Part shown: positions 46,637 through 58,921 of the stretch, piece by piece
Position numbering within the stretch: position 1 is the stretch's first letter
How the letters are laid out: every line of letters begins with the position of its first letter
From: Pohlia nutans
Taxonomy: Eukaryota; Streptophyta; Bryopsida; Bryales; Mniaceae
Direction: 5' to 3'
DNA length: 64,000 nucleotides
NCBI GenBank assembly: GCA_022496805.1
Contig: CM040094.1
Span: forward strand, 1,302,001 to 1,366,000
Notes under the pieces: model-generated
Databases searched by the model: none
What the model was told of the DNA's origin: nothing
Seen by the model: only the letters and a program-made list of their open reading frames with translations
Made by a program: the position numbers and the translations under genes

Positions 46637-46705
46637 ATATATATATATATATATATATCTCTGTGTGTGTGTGTGTGTGCGTGTGTGTGTGTGTGTGTGT
46701 GTGGG
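46637..46705. repeat. (TA)n(TG)n compound microsatellite
   Basis: About ten TA units, a short bridge, then about twenty TG units with one C interruption. Confidence 0.95.
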
Positions 46706-46959
46706 TGGTTGTAAAAACACTCAAATTACAAGCTAATTTCATTTAGAAAATACATACAAATTTTCATTAGTCAATTTTGTGGCCCCTTCTCACTTTACAC
46801 TACATTCTTAGGATTTAACTGCTAAAGGCCAAACTTTAGAACATTAGTCATGGTCCTTTTTATGGCCTCTCAACTCAAGTTAAAGAGGGCTTTAGAGTAC
46901 TCACTTTGAAATGTTATAGAAATAGTAAATCAACATACAAAACTTGTGTGTTTGTGCCT

Positions 46960-47506
46960 TTAACCCCTAAGAGCTCAAGCGACCATTTTCTGATTGCTGC
47001 CCGAATTAAACGGGCTGCCCGGAACAAAATAAATAAATTTTTGAGATTTAAAAAAATAATAATACTACATCAATTCTACTTTCTAACTCAATTTGAATTA
47101 TGGCAATCCGAGTTAAATTCCACCCGGGAGAAATTTTCAAAGTATATCTCCTCAACATTGTTTTAGTGTTATAAAATTTTCTATTTGGGGAAAGTATTGA
47201 TGATCCCTCCATCATTTCTTTTTCTTTTTTGAAGTTTACAATAGATAACACAACTTTAACCAATCATACTAAATTTCGAACTCTGAAATTGAAATTTATA
47301 ATTTATACAAATTTTCGAACGTTAATGCTTTTAAATTCATTAATGAATGATCCAAAGTTATTTTTGGAAGTTTGACCATATGGATAATTTGTAGAGATGA
47401 TGCTCTACATTTTGTCTATTGAACCAAACTTCACCAAACATATGGAAGACACATATTATAACACTTTTATGTTTTGTCCAATACACCTCGGGCTTTTAGG
47501 AGTTAA
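46960..47506. mobile_element. TTAA-flanked element, family C copy (547 bp)
   Basis: Starts TTAA-CCCCTAAGAGCTC and ends GGCTTTTAGGAG-TTAA. The interior aligns with 52610-53287, for example TTTACAATAGATAA, GGATAATTTGTAGAGATGATG and TTGAACCAAACTTCA. The short frame across it is fortuitous. Confidence 0.65.
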
Positions 47507-48071
47507 ATTCCATATTCTTGCATTTGTAGAAAAGGTGGCATTGGCTAGGAAGGTGCACAAGTAAGTGGTGCCTAATTCTACGCATAGCCAAACCACTTGC
47601 CTAGATACCTTTTCTACCAATGTTTCCTAATTGTGCTAAATTGAAATTCGTAAACTAAGGACACCTAAAATTCTAATGAACACATTTTCTATTATGAAGT
47701 TTATTATCTTTTTGTTTTCTTGTTGACATCTCAAAAAAGATTTCAAAGCACCAAGAATGTGTGATTTGAATATTGTCTCCAAAAGTTATGAAGGATCAAC
47801 GATTTTTTTGGATAGATGTTCTAATTTATTTTAGAGATAGGAGATGTATATTAGGTGAATATGGCACTTTTGGGACAATCACACATATTTGTGTCTCCAT
47901 CACATCTTGTGACAAAGAACTTCAATATCTTTTTGAGATTTGAAAGTTGGAGGTGCTTCACAACTCCTTACTCAAAGCTTTGGTTGAAGTTTGTCAAATC
48001 TCTCTTCTTTATTAATTTGTGATTTGTTCCTTTGCAATGGATCAAATTTCCATATGTTTTCCCAAACAAAC

Positions 48072-48110
48072 TATTGGTTGAAAGCAAAGTCTTTTTGCTT
48101 TCAACCAATA
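48072..48110. repeat. Perfect 17 bp hairpin
   Basis: TATTGGTTGAAAGCAAA, a 5-nt loop (GTCTT) and the exact complement. Without flanking structure its role is unknown; a minimal MITE is possible. Confidence 0.85.
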
Positions 48111-48540
48111 ACGATAATCATAAGGATTGAACCAAAAAAATTCATTCCATACAATTAAAGGAAAGAGAATTTACATACAAAAACAAGGAAAAAAATTTGA
48201 GAAAATCAAAAGATGAGGAAAATTTTGAACAACCATAAAATGTTAATTTTCTTTTTAAAAATAAAGATACACTGAGGGAAGAAATCAATCATAGTTTCAA
48301 AATCTATATATTTGTGTACTTCTTGAATTGCTCAATGGATCTTAGTGTGGAGTCTCAAAAAAAATGGGCTTCCAATTCATCGCTACTTCATATTATAATC
48401 CTTAATTAGGAGACAAGTGATTGGTTAGAAGTTAACATTTGGGTATGAGTTGCACGGGTGGGATAATCAAATGACCTACTCTCTACATAAATGGGCTTCA
48501 ATAGTGATGAAGTTTTAATGTGATAAAATTAAAATACGAG

Positions 48541-48764
48541 TAAGGTAGGAGCACCTAATTTTGATAGTGCACCTAATGCCGATAATTTCTACACATGGCT
48601 TTCATTTTAGAACACAAATCTAAGTATGTCATAGAGCCTTTATTGTTTGTTGACCAAAACGATAAGCCATCTATGGTCTACCTAGATGTGCGTTCTAAAA
48701 TGAAAACCATGTGTAGAAATTATCGGCTTTGGGTACTATGTCAGAATTGGGTGCTCCTACCTTA
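48541..48764. mobile_element. MITE, family G copy 2
   Basis: Ends TAAGGTAGGAGCACCTAATT and its near-complement GGGTGCTCCTACCTTA. An inner inverted pair, GATAATTTCTACACATGG / CCATGTGTAGAAATTATC, is perfect. The interior matches 43169-43390. Confidence 0.8.
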
Positions 48765-50509
48765 AAGATGCTCTAACATGCCGCTTGGGTTCCAACCTCT
48801 TTTTAGTTAGAAAATATAGCCAAAAAGAATAATTATTTTTAGAATAGCTAAATTTGGACCCAAGACTCACTCCTTCATCCCCAAAATATTCATCCGCGTC
48901 GACATATTTTCATCTATTTCAACAAACGTTTGTTCAATTATGAAGACTTCATCTAAATCCAAGATGGAAATGCTACAATGTTTGTTCCATTTATTAGAGA
49001 AATGAAAAATTGCAAATAAATAAATAAAATTTAGAGGAATAAAATGTCCTATTGTTAAAATAATAACAGACACTTACGCTAACAAGAGCTCTGACCGGAA
49101 TAGCATGGACGAAGAACGAGAATACATTTAAGTGGAATCATGAACAAAATATATTTGCTACAGTAGCATTTAGCACAAAAAAATGAGTGTCCCCGCAATT
49201 CCTCTTCCCTACGGTCAAAGCCAATAAAATTTGGTGTGCGCAACCTTCATAAATTCAATGGGTTTCATGCTCTTGTTTCAAATAATAACAAAAAATAAAA
49301 AAATAAAAAAAATAAAAAACAATATTAATAAAAAAATAAAAAATTGCAGGAAAAAAAATCCCTGACTGGGTCCAGTCTTGACAAGATATTGCATGTACCA
49401 GCCTGCCCAGCCCTTTTCAGTTGACAATCACTGCCTTCCCATGCCCTTGGAGCCTCTTCATCAACCCTACCAAAAACATAATTTCTTTTCAATAAGTACA
49501 CTGCCAATCCAATTACACTTTTCAGTGCAAATACCATGGGCCGCACTAATTCTAAAGAGAGTACTTTTACCAAGCTCAGAATAAAAAATTATTAAAAATT
49601 ATTAAAAAATTAAAAGAAATAAAACATAAAACATTTGGTGAATTTTCACCAAAATCTTACATGATTTTGGCAATGACTACTTTTACACTAGAAAAATTGG
49701 GCAAAAAAATAGATGAAATTGTAAAAGCCTTCTGAAAAAAATTCTAGAATCTGTAACAAATGGATGAACATGCGTTATAATAGACAAATTTATGGGTGAA
49801 CACATGTAAAAGGATGATTCTATCCATTTCTTCCATATCTGGATACACTCCTTGGTACTTGTAGCTCTACCAACGGAAAAGCGAATTTAAAAAAAAATGG
49901 TCACTCAAAATCTTCAATAGCGAGAAGACATCTTCAGTTTTTGAAGATACTTTAACCCACACTGTATTCCCGACTATAATTGGACATTACTAATTCCTTC
50001 TTTAGGGTATTTGCACAAACATGTATACCTAAAAAAAGAAAATGAAGTAACATAGAACAATGCCCAATAAATTTTTATTTTTGGAAAATTCTATTTCGAC
50101 AAAATATCAAAGTCTATGAATATTCTCTAAGATTCTTTTTTCACCATACAAATTAAAAAAAAATTCCCAAATTTTTTTAGGGATCTCTTCTTATAATTAT
50201 TATTTTTTTGCCGATCCTGACCGACTTCTTCTGTATGGTACATGAAGTGTGTCGGTCGACTCTCGGTTGATTACCGTACTGTACTACAGATACTCATTGT
50301 AAATCTCATGTGGTACATAGACACCTCGGCATTACTGAACGAGACGCATACAGAATCATTTTGCAAGTGCTTTACGAAAAGCTACTCGTCTTAAAACTTT
50401 GGTTATCTATGATTGATACTGTAGACTTACTCTTTCTATTTTAGGTGTGGAGAGTTTGCGTCACCACCGTCACCACCATAACATTCAATAGCATGCACTG
50501 TCACCCCGC
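48765..50509. other. AT-rich stretch, no gene seen
   Basis: A somewhat less AT-rich patch at 49370-49580 holds an open frame on each strand, but neither has a recognisable motif. Nothing else was identified. Confidence 0.4.
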
Positions 50510-51032
50510 CTCTAAATCCCCCGGTGGTCTTGAATGTGGGGCTACTGTTCATGCCCCCCCTCTGAAATTTCCATTTTGGGCACCTTCAGTGTTTTTTTTG
50601 GCAAATGTTTTTGCAAATTTGGGACCTACGGCCCCAAATTACCCTAGGGAACTTACTTGGAAATAAAAAACCATTGGAGGAGGGGATTGTTTTTAAAGGT
50701 GGGCCCGTTCAAGGACAGAAATAGGGGCACTATTAGAGTTATTTGTAAAGTACCTCAAAACCCTTCTTTTTGACCTGTAATTTGGAAAGGAGAGGATCGG
50801 CATGATCTCACTGTAGACCCAGAATAGAACACTGGATAGATTGAAATTTTTATTCATAAAATTTTGGAGGGAGGGAGAAGAATTGGGTAGTTGGGTGGGA
50901 CCGTGAGGAGGAGTGGTGTTAGAATGCTCTGGTACCAGCTCTGGTCCATGAAAAATACATGACAAAGGACCGGATGCCTTTACAAATAACTCTATTGTCC
51001 CCATTCATTGAAGACCACCGGGGGATTTAGAG
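50510..51032. mobile_element. MITE with CTCTAAATCCCCCGGTGGTC ends
   Basis: The left end CTCTAAATCCCCCGGTGGTC and right end GACCACCGGGGGATTTAGAG are perfect inverted repeats. A second MITE (50734-50994) lies inside it. A fragment with the same left end (rc) is at about 62390-62600. Confidence 0.75.
50734..50994. mobile_element. Nested MITE with TAGAGTTATTTGTAAAG ends
   Basis: The 17 bp ends TAGAGTTATTTGTAAAG and CTTTACAAATAACTCTA are perfect complements. It belongs to the same family as 7230-7560 and is nested in the 50510-51032 element. Confidence 0.75.
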
Positions 51033-51369
51033 AAATCCCACTGTCACTAGAGTTAACCGAAAAGTCAGCTCAAAGAGGAAAGTTTTAGCAAATTCCTCTT
51101 GAACTCCTCTTGAACTCATATTGAAATATAAATAGATCGAAAACTAGTTCAAGGTGAGTTGGGAGACAATCTAAAGCAAGCCACTGTCATTATTCTCCAC
51201 ACCTCGCAATGACTTCCACACCTCCTACCAAAGCTCCAAGCCCATGGCCCACAAGGGGACAAGTTATAACACGACACTATTCAACCCAAACATAGCTCAA
51301 GGGAGCTCAAAAGAACGCTTGAAAGAAGGTTGAAAAGGGAGGTTCCAAGGCCTTCTTTTCGGTTAACTC

Positions 51370-51540
51370 TACTACCTTGGCTCTGTAGTACATGGTGTAG
51401 AATATTCTGATATACAGTAGATGGTGTGGAATATTCCACTCCCAGCAATACTTCATGAGTAGCTAAATGGACAGGTGGAGGCTCAAAATGATGAGTAAAG
51501 TGCATGAAGGAAAAAGCAGTGGGTATGAAGGCTACTGAAT
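51370..51540 (-). repeat. Dispersed repeat family F, copy
   Basis: Contains GATGGTGTGGAATATTCCAC, ACTTCATGAGTAGCTAAATG and GTGCATGAAGG, shared with the copies at 31880-32050 and 55960-56215. Confidence 0.55.
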
Positions 51541-52609
51541 GGGATGCGCATGAACTTTTTCTCGTGGAGCGTTTTTAGATTTTGCACTCATGCTTTGAAG
51601 GAATACATAATATAATAATAATAATAATAAATCACGTAGATTGATGTAGGGAAAATAGAAACACATGCAGAAGTTAAGTACATTTAACATGTGTGCTTAA
51701 TAAAGCGATTGATATTATTTGAGGCAGTTATAATTAACCCTTTTTGCAGTTGAGTCAACTCCAGATTTCCAGCGCTCTTGAAAGCTCCCAAGTCCCAACA
51801 CATGAAATTTCCCATAGTGTCCAGCAGGTCTTGAAATCAACATATACTGTGGGTGGGTGAATGGCGTGGGTACATTCATCCATTTGGATAAATTTTCATT
51901 CATTTTCAAACTTCTCATCCTATTTGGATGAATTTCCATTCAATTCAGATCAATCTTAATATCACAATATTTTGAAATTTTAAAAAATTAGTAAAGCCTC
52001 TCGTAAATATCGTGGGCCACAGTATATGGTGATTTTGGTTTACAAGCAGAACTCACTGACAATGTCATGTCACTTCCCCTTGTATTAGGGCTTGCACAAC
52101 ATTGTTAACTCTTTAGTGCCCATGGTGGTTATGGAGGAACCACAATTTTTGGGTGATATTCTTTTAAAACTTCCTCTGTTGAAATTTGGGATACTATTAA
52201 TAGTATCCAATTGTATAAATGTAAGCACAACTAAATTTTGATAAGATCGGATTGTTGGATTGGAAGATCATGGTGTGTCTTTGAACTGTATAATGCAAAT
52301 TCAAAAATGAGATTTTGGGGGGTGTGTGACTTCAACGTTAATTAGAATTTGGGTTAAATTTTCAAATATGAAAGTAAAGATGTTCAACAATGACCAGTGC
52401 TACAACCTCTCCATTGCAATCTTTCATGTCAAGAACAGACTTATAAATAATTATTGTGAATTTTATAAGTGAGAGTGACTTATACATGCACGGTTTAGGA
52501 TAAAATTTATACGTTAAAATAAGAAAGGAGTTGGTACATGGATCAAGATTGGAATACATACGCTAATGGAACATGAACAAGAGAACACAATCCAAAAAAA
52601 ACGAGAAAT

Positions 52610-53287
52610 CAAACTTCCAAATACTAAAGTATACAAAATGATACAACATAGTACATATGCAAATATTTGCAAATATTGGTCAGTGCTCGGAAAAAAAGCT
52701 TTTGAAACAATAAAAATATTTCAAAATACTACATCAAATTTACTTTCCTACGCATTGTGAATTATGTCAATGTGAGTTACACTCTATCAGGAAGAATTTT
52801 TCAAAGTGGATCATCTCAACGTTGCCTTAATATTATAAACTTGGCTATTTGGAGAAAGCAATGATGTTACCTTCATCATTTCTTTTGTTTTTTTTGAAGT
52901 TTACAATAGATAAACCAATTTTAACAAAATACGCTAAATTTTAAACTTTGAAAGTGGAATGTATAATTTATACAAATTTCAAAGGTTAATGCTTATAAAT
53001 TCATTTTAAGAAAAAATCTTTCTTTGATGTTTTGGAAATTTGACCAGATAGATAGAAACACCGACCCTACTGCAAGGCATGCGTGAATATAGTGTCCATT
53101 CGTAATGTCAATGCCCCGATGCCCACCAGACAAAGGGACATTGGAATGGAAATTTGACCATATAGATAATTTGTAGAGATGATGCCCTACATTTTGTTTA
53201 TTGAACCAAACTTCATCAAACATATGAAGGCACATATTGTAACACATTTATGTTTTGTTCAATACCCCTTAGGCTTTTAGGAGTTAA
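52610..53287. mobile_element. TTAA element family C, copy with a nested insertion
   Basis: Homologous to 46960-47506 from about 52700. The right end is GGCTTTTAGGAG-TTAA; the left end is not recognised. It is interrupted at about 53052-53151 by the short hairpin repeat. Confidence 0.6.
53052..53151 (+). mobile_element. Short hairpin-bearing repeat, nested copy
   Basis: Begins GATAGATAGAAACACCGACC and continues GCGTGAATATAGTGTCC. It is flanked by the 14 bp direct repeat TGGAAATTTGACCA. The empty-site counterpart in the family C element at 47365-47385 has this word once. Confidence 0.7.
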
Positions 53288-53618
53288 ACCTTAGACTTTG
53301 TACCGCTATAAAAGTTTCCAAGATTCTCTTCATTGCTCTTTGTATTCACATCATCAATTTGCCTTACTCATTCGACTGCTACTAAATTTCCTCATAGAAC
53401 GGCAAGTGTCATCTTTCACTTCAATTCCAAAAAAAGTCGTCGTATTAGTAAATTCAAACCAAACAATCGGGGTGCAAAACTCTATTGTTATAGAATGTAA
53501 TATGCCATCAATTTCTCACTTGTAAGTACCAAAATAATTCATGGATTTTAATGACTAAATAAAATCATAGAACGTGTAATTAAAACGAGACCAAATCTTA
53601 TATCATCACTCTATTGTA

Positions 53619-53820
53619 ACCCGCCGTCAAGGTCGGCAAAAAATTAGTTCTAAAAAAAGAGGTCAAATCTTTAGGATATTTTTATCTATTTTTAAAATCT
53701 ATTTTCTATGGTGAAAAAATAATCTATGAGAATATTTAAAGAATTTGGCATTTTTCAGCACACAAATTAATTATTCGACATGAGATGCCGGCCTTGACAG
53801 TGAAGTAGGGTATACGTTGG
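53619..53820. repeat. Small dispersed element with CCGTCAAGGTCGGC ends
   Basis: Left CCGCCGTCAAGGTCGGCA and right TGCCGGCCTTGACAGTG are imperfect inverted repeats. Similar right ends occur near 57140, 50211 and 63710 (CGGCCATCAAGGTCAACA). Between them is AT-rich sequence with GAATATT(C/T)..AAGA words. Confidence 0.45.
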
Positions 53821-53912
53821 TCAAAAAAAAATTATTTGGAAGTCCACATAGAAAATTGGTTATAAAAACATGAAGTCTAATTTAGGCTTCTTGCCTCTTT
53901 AATGGTTAACTT

Positions 53913-54502
53913 TTAACCCCTAGCTACCTAGGCGTTCATTTTTTGGATGTTGTACATATTTCATCTAATTTATCTCATCTGACATGGAATTTTGTAGTGT
54001 GAAATTTTTAGTAAAGATTCTACGGAAAGTTAGCTTCATGCATGTGTGATATGATTAGAAAGGGGATGATTTGTGAAAAAATTATGCCTCATTTCATGTT
54101 GCATTGATTCACCAAAAATTTCTAAATTCTTAGTTCAAATTTTTCTAAAAGTACTCTTGAAAAAGTGAACTCATAGAATTAAAGCAACCAAAAAATCTTC
54201 AAAAATCATAACACTTTGGGTATTATATTTCAACCCATCGTAACAAATTTCATCTACAAAATATCAATATATTGTTCATAATCATTCAATTTACAAAATA
54301 ATTTTATATTTTAAGTTTCAAAATTTATACTTTATATTAGTGATAACAATCATAAATCTAACTGCATGGATAAAATCTAAAATTCACAGTGTACAACTTT
54401 TATTCATACATCAAGTTCAAAATATCCCTCTCAGTTGCATTCTATAATGCATCTTTGCAAAACTATCCAATGTGGAAATGACTATGGGCATTTAGGGGTT
54501 AA
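53913..54502 (+). mobile_element. TTAA-flanked element, family D copy (590 bp)
   Basis: Starts TTAA-CCCCTAGCTACC and ends GGGCATTTAGGGG-TTAA. The interior, with AGCTTCATGCATGTGTGAT, ATGCCTCATTTCATGTTGCA and CATACATCAAGTTCAAAATA, recurs at 58922-59792, 58040-58305 and, reversed, at 55525-55955. Confidence 0.75.
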
Positions 54503-55155
54503 AGGACATAATTTCCTAATTTAGAAAAGGAACATCTTTTAGTTTTTACCTAAAAATATAGAAGTAGTTTACATTCTGAAAATGTAGGTACACACTATTC
54601 TTTTCAAGGATGATGCTTAAATAAATCATAAAAACATTTATCCATTATTAGCAATTCATCATCAAAGTGGATTGAAAATTGAGAAAACTAACCCTAAGGG
54701 GCTTGGTATGTCCTTTAATGGTTTAGTGAATCCAAAAATGTCTTAAATACTCTCTTTATCCATATTTCCTTATATAGTATACAAATATACGACTGTTGCC
54801 AAATTTTACTACACTAACATACTTCAGTACATTGTTGAACTTTTGTATATGAGATGAATTGTATGAAAAAATACACAATGATATACATATAGAACCCTAG
54901 AATTTAGAAGTTAATATTTGAAGGTTTCTTAGCCTTTGTATATACATTCACCATCACTAATAGAAAAGGTGGTCTTTGAACATCAAATAACAGTGTCATA
55001 ATATGGTGCCCAAGGTCCATATTGACACTAACTTGATGCCAATATATGCCTTTGGCACCATGTTTTGACACCATTCCTTGGTGCTCAAGTATGACTTTTG
55101 TACTGCTGTATATATTTGCTTGTATAATTCATCTCATGTACTGATATATGATGAT

Positions 55156-55192
55156 GTATTTGAGTATACACATGCATTGTATACTCAAATAC
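55156..55192. repeat. Perfect 14 bp palindrome GTATTTGAGTATAC
   Basis: The arms GTATTTGAGTATAC / GTATACTCAAATAC are separated by 9 nt. Confidence 0.85.
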
Positions 55193-55524
55193 AAAGATGT
55201 ACTCAAATATGTCGGTATAGTGAAATATGACAACAATTGTATGTCAAATGCAAAAATATATAATCAAAGTGGAACTTGAGGTCTTTTAGGGGTTAAACAC
55301 AATGTTACTCATTAATACAAACAAGTGTTGTCTTGAATTTGTGCTCTAAGTCTAAGTCCTACAAAAGTTGTATACTAAAGTAGACATACCCATTGCCATT
55401 TAACACACAATCGGGCATACAATTCTACCCTCATGTACTAGGAGTGTTCATTCTAGAACACAAATGTAAATTGCAGGTACACGAGGGTTGAATTGCTAAA
55501 TAGATTGTAAAGGGTGTGTCTTCT

Positions 55525-55955
55525 TTAATCCCTAAACGTCCTCACTCCTCTCCAAATTTGGCAAAGATGCATCATAAAATACAATCCAGAGGGATATTTT
55601 GCACTTGATGCATGAATAAAAGTCGTACATTATAAATTTGATATTCTATCCATACGATTAAATCTATGATTGCTATCACCGATATTTTTGTATAAGTTTT
55701 GAAACTTGGAATTGAAAATTCTTTTGTAATTTGATTACAAATAAGATATTGAAAATTTGTACATAAAATTTGTTGTGATTGTTTGAAATGCAATACTTTA
55801 AGTATAGTGATATTTGGAGATTTATTGGTTGCATAATTTTATGAGTTGACATTTTTAAGAGCACTTTTATACTGAAATCTTTGAAATTTTGAATGTACCG
55901 CTATAACATGAAATGACGCATAAAATTTCACAAATCATCTCCTTTCTATAACATT
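55525..55955 (-). mobile_element. TTAA element family D, reversed and truncated copy
   Basis: Starts TTAATCCCTAAACGTCC (the right end of the family in this orientation) and continues with complements of ATGCATCAAG and TATCCCTCT-type blocks of 53913-54502. The other end is missing. Confidence 0.6.
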
Positions 55956-55959
55956 CAGC

Positions 55960-56215
55960 AACCTTCTTGCCCACTGCCTTTTTTCATGCACTTTGCTCAT
56001 CCCCTTGAGCCTACACTTGTCCATTTAGCTACTCATGAAGTATTGTTGAGTGTGGAATATTCCACACCATCTAGATAGATATGAACACCGGTCCTCTTTC
56101 GAGGCCGGCGTGAATAAAGTGTCTGTTCGTCTTGACAATGAGCCAATGCCCACCCACACCATCTACTATAGGGTCAAGGCAGAGACAATGCATGCTACTG
56201 AATGTTATGAAGCTT
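55960..56215 (+). repeat. Dispersed repeat family F, copy with nested hairpin repeat
   Basis: ATTTAGCTACTCATGAAGTA..GTGGAATATTCCACACCATCTA is split by an insertion at about 56073-56156, after which CCACACCATCTA repeats and the family sequence resumes (GACAATGCATGCTACTGAAT). Confidence 0.65.
56073..56156 (+). mobile_element. Short hairpin-bearing repeat, nested copy
   Basis: GATAGATATGAACACCGGTC..GAGGCCGGCGTGAATAAAGT..CAATGCCCA, flanked by the 12 bp direct repeat CCACACCATCTA. It shares its hairpin position with the copies at 14420 and 53052, with different bases in the stem. Confidence 0.7.
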
Positions 56216-56526
56216 TACTTCCCATGAAATATACAGTAAAAAATCACGCTACAAAAAAACCAATGACGGATGAAAAACATGGATGAAAAATCACGCTACA
56301 AAAAATCAATGATGGATGAGAAACTATGGATGAAAATCTGTACATTGTCCACTTTCTGGACGGTTGGATGTTCAGGGGTTAAAGTACCACCTTCAGTGTC
56401 AACCTGATGGACGAGCACTACCACCGTTTGTCTTGACAAGTCATATTCTCTCCCCATGAGAACAAATCGATATCAAATACGTATTAATTAAATAATGAGG
56501 CTCATCTCTTTGGCATGCCTAGCAGG

Positions 56527-56756
56527 TTAACCCTTAAAGGTCCAGATTGGCCATTCCGGCCAATGTACACGACCGTATTTCATTGTATTTGGAATGGTTC
56601 TACACCTCCTATGAGTATTGTATCAAAAGTAAAATTAAAATTCATGTCTACATGGTCTTAAAAGCTATTGGGATCTCAATTTGGAACTTTCTACTCATAA
56701 CAAATGTTAAGTATACGGCAACGTATCTACTATTCCCTAAATCCTTCAAGGGTTAA
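56527..56756. mobile_element. TTAA-flanked MITE, family B type (230 bp)
   Basis: Starts TTAA-CCCTTAAAGGTCC and ends ATCCTTCAAGGG-TTAA. GGCCATTCCGGCC near its left end is a perfect palindrome. Confidence 0.7.
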
Positions 56757-58039
56757 CTAGTTTTATTACAAGAAGTCAGGTTCCTAAGTCCTAACCTTGA
56801 TCACCGATCTCCCAATGAATACGTACTGTAATCGCCAAAAATTTTTTTGAGAAGAGAAGTCCAAATTCTAAGGAATTTATTTTTCAAATAAATTTTATTG
56901 TCTCTGCCCTTTCAGAGAAGAGACTACGTAAACGCTTCGTTTTGAAGGAGTTACATGGCTGAACATAACAAACAAGGTGTAAAAATAAATATAGGGTAAA
57001 TACTAAGGCAGAGACTATGCGACTAGCCGCTTGTTTTGTATGGTGTAAAAGAGAATCTTGAGAAATATTCACAGAATTTGACATTGTTGAATTTTTTTTT
57101 TTCAAACTTAATAATTATTTTTTCAAACTCAATAATTATTCGGCATGAGATATCGACCCAACGGCCAGGTACGATATACACTGGCATATGCGATTATGTC
57201 TACCACAATACAAACAGTACAAATAGAAAGTCTGTGGAACTGACAATGGTGGCAGAGAAGCGAAGGCTGAGTGTACAACTTGTTTGTCATTAGAATAATC
57301 GGAAATTCATGCCATGTGGCACATACGTCATCGTAAAATCTCTTCATAACATTTAGTAGCCTTCATGCCTTCTACCTTATCTTCGTGCATTCTGTTCATC
57401 ATTTTGGAATTTCACTTGTCCAATTGGCTATTGCTGAAGTCTTGTTGCGTGTGGAATATGCTGCACCATTTATTGTTGGGTAAGGCAAGATCAGGGCATG
57501 TTATTGAATATCAAGTTCTTGTTTTGTATCCAAGTTCATTATCTGCGGTAAACATATAGAGTTTACCTTTGAAGGAGGCATTAACTTTTAAACGTCAAAG
57601 CAAGACCCATGGGCTTTTTATGAAAGAATAATCTAGAAAAAAGAGGTTTTCCTCAATCAAAACAAGCGAGGATTGGTGCATTGGAAAGCTACTAAAATGG
57701 AAAGCTACTAAAAAGGAAAGTTAAATTCTCAATTTGCGCCTCACTTGGTAGATTGTGGAATCATCCACAAGCAATCAAAGTAATCGATTGGAATAGGAGT
57801 TGAGGTTGGGCAGTTGAGTTCGTTTTTGAAAAAGTGCCGCAATACAACAATGTTGCAGCATTAGCTCGCCAGCAAAGCCGGTTTTTTTTCTACCCAAAAT
57901 TTTGATGCCTTCCGGGCTGCCATGTCGTTTAAGGATAAAGGGCAACAAGTACTATCTAGGTTCTGGTGGCTCAAGTGGTAGAACTTCTTCCAATAAATTC
58001 TTCATTCATGTTGGTCCTTTGGGGATGGAGTTACTCTTT

Positions 58040-58305
58040 TTAACCCCTAATTGCCTAATTCCTCTTTTTCTCCCTAATGTTCAAAATTGAATTTCGTTTC
58101 CTCATCTATTATGCACTTTTTGCATGTAAAAAAAATTCCAAAATTCTATGGCAATATAGCTTTCATGCATGTGTGATCTAATTAAAAAGGCGATGATTTG
58201 TAAGAAATTTATGCCTCATTTCATGCCACACTGTTCCACCAAAAATTTCTAAGATCTCAATTCAAAACAAATTAAAAGAAACTCTTGAAAAATCAACTCA
58301 TAAAA
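58040..58305 (+). mobile_element. TTAA element family D, left half only
   Basis: Starts TTAA-CCCCTAATTGCC and follows the family to TCAACTCATAAAATTAA, where another TTAA-type end (TTAACTCCTAAGCGTCC, 58306) begins. In the intact copy the same internal TTAA is followed by GCAACCAAAAAA, so the second end sits at an internal TTAA. Confidence 0.6.
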
Positions 58306-58921
58306 TTAACTCCTAAGCGTCCCTAGCTTATTTGAGCTTGAAAAGATCGTTGCTTTTTATGTGTTATAGGTCTAAACGTAAGTGACGTATAGAAATCTCA
58401 ACCGTACATTCTTGTAGTATACATATTGTAGATGACGTGAATCAAATTTGGAGTCATTTGGCCATATAGATTGCAAGATCGTAATGTTTTAGTGTTAAAA
58501 TAGGACGTTGAAATTCTCCTAGCAACACATTAGAGGTGAAATTTGATTTCTAAACCTACTCAAATGCAAAAAATTTAAACCATAAAGCGGTTCAAAATTA
58601 TCATATAAAAAACACATTGGTACAAAAAAATTCATGAAAAAAATTTAATGTGCCTTGAAATGGCCTTTCAATGTCAAAAAGTAGCCCAAAAAGTGATTCA
58701 TTTGACCCAAAAAGAAAAAATGTCCAAAATAGATCATGTGCACTTAGACTCCTGAACATTTAGACCAACTTGGATTATCATGGAAATTTTACCATAGTAA
58801 CTAGACTTCAAGGGGAATCCAATCTAACAATAATTTTATTTTAGAAAACAGACATTGGATGAAGGAGAAAAAATCCCCCAAAGTTGCAACTATCAAAATG
58901 CACAAATCAAAATGTCCAAAA

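Noticed and set aside
49325..49584. Open frames on both strands in a less AT-rich patch
   Set aside because: No recognisable domain, no convincing splice partners and no start context; left unannotated as a gene.
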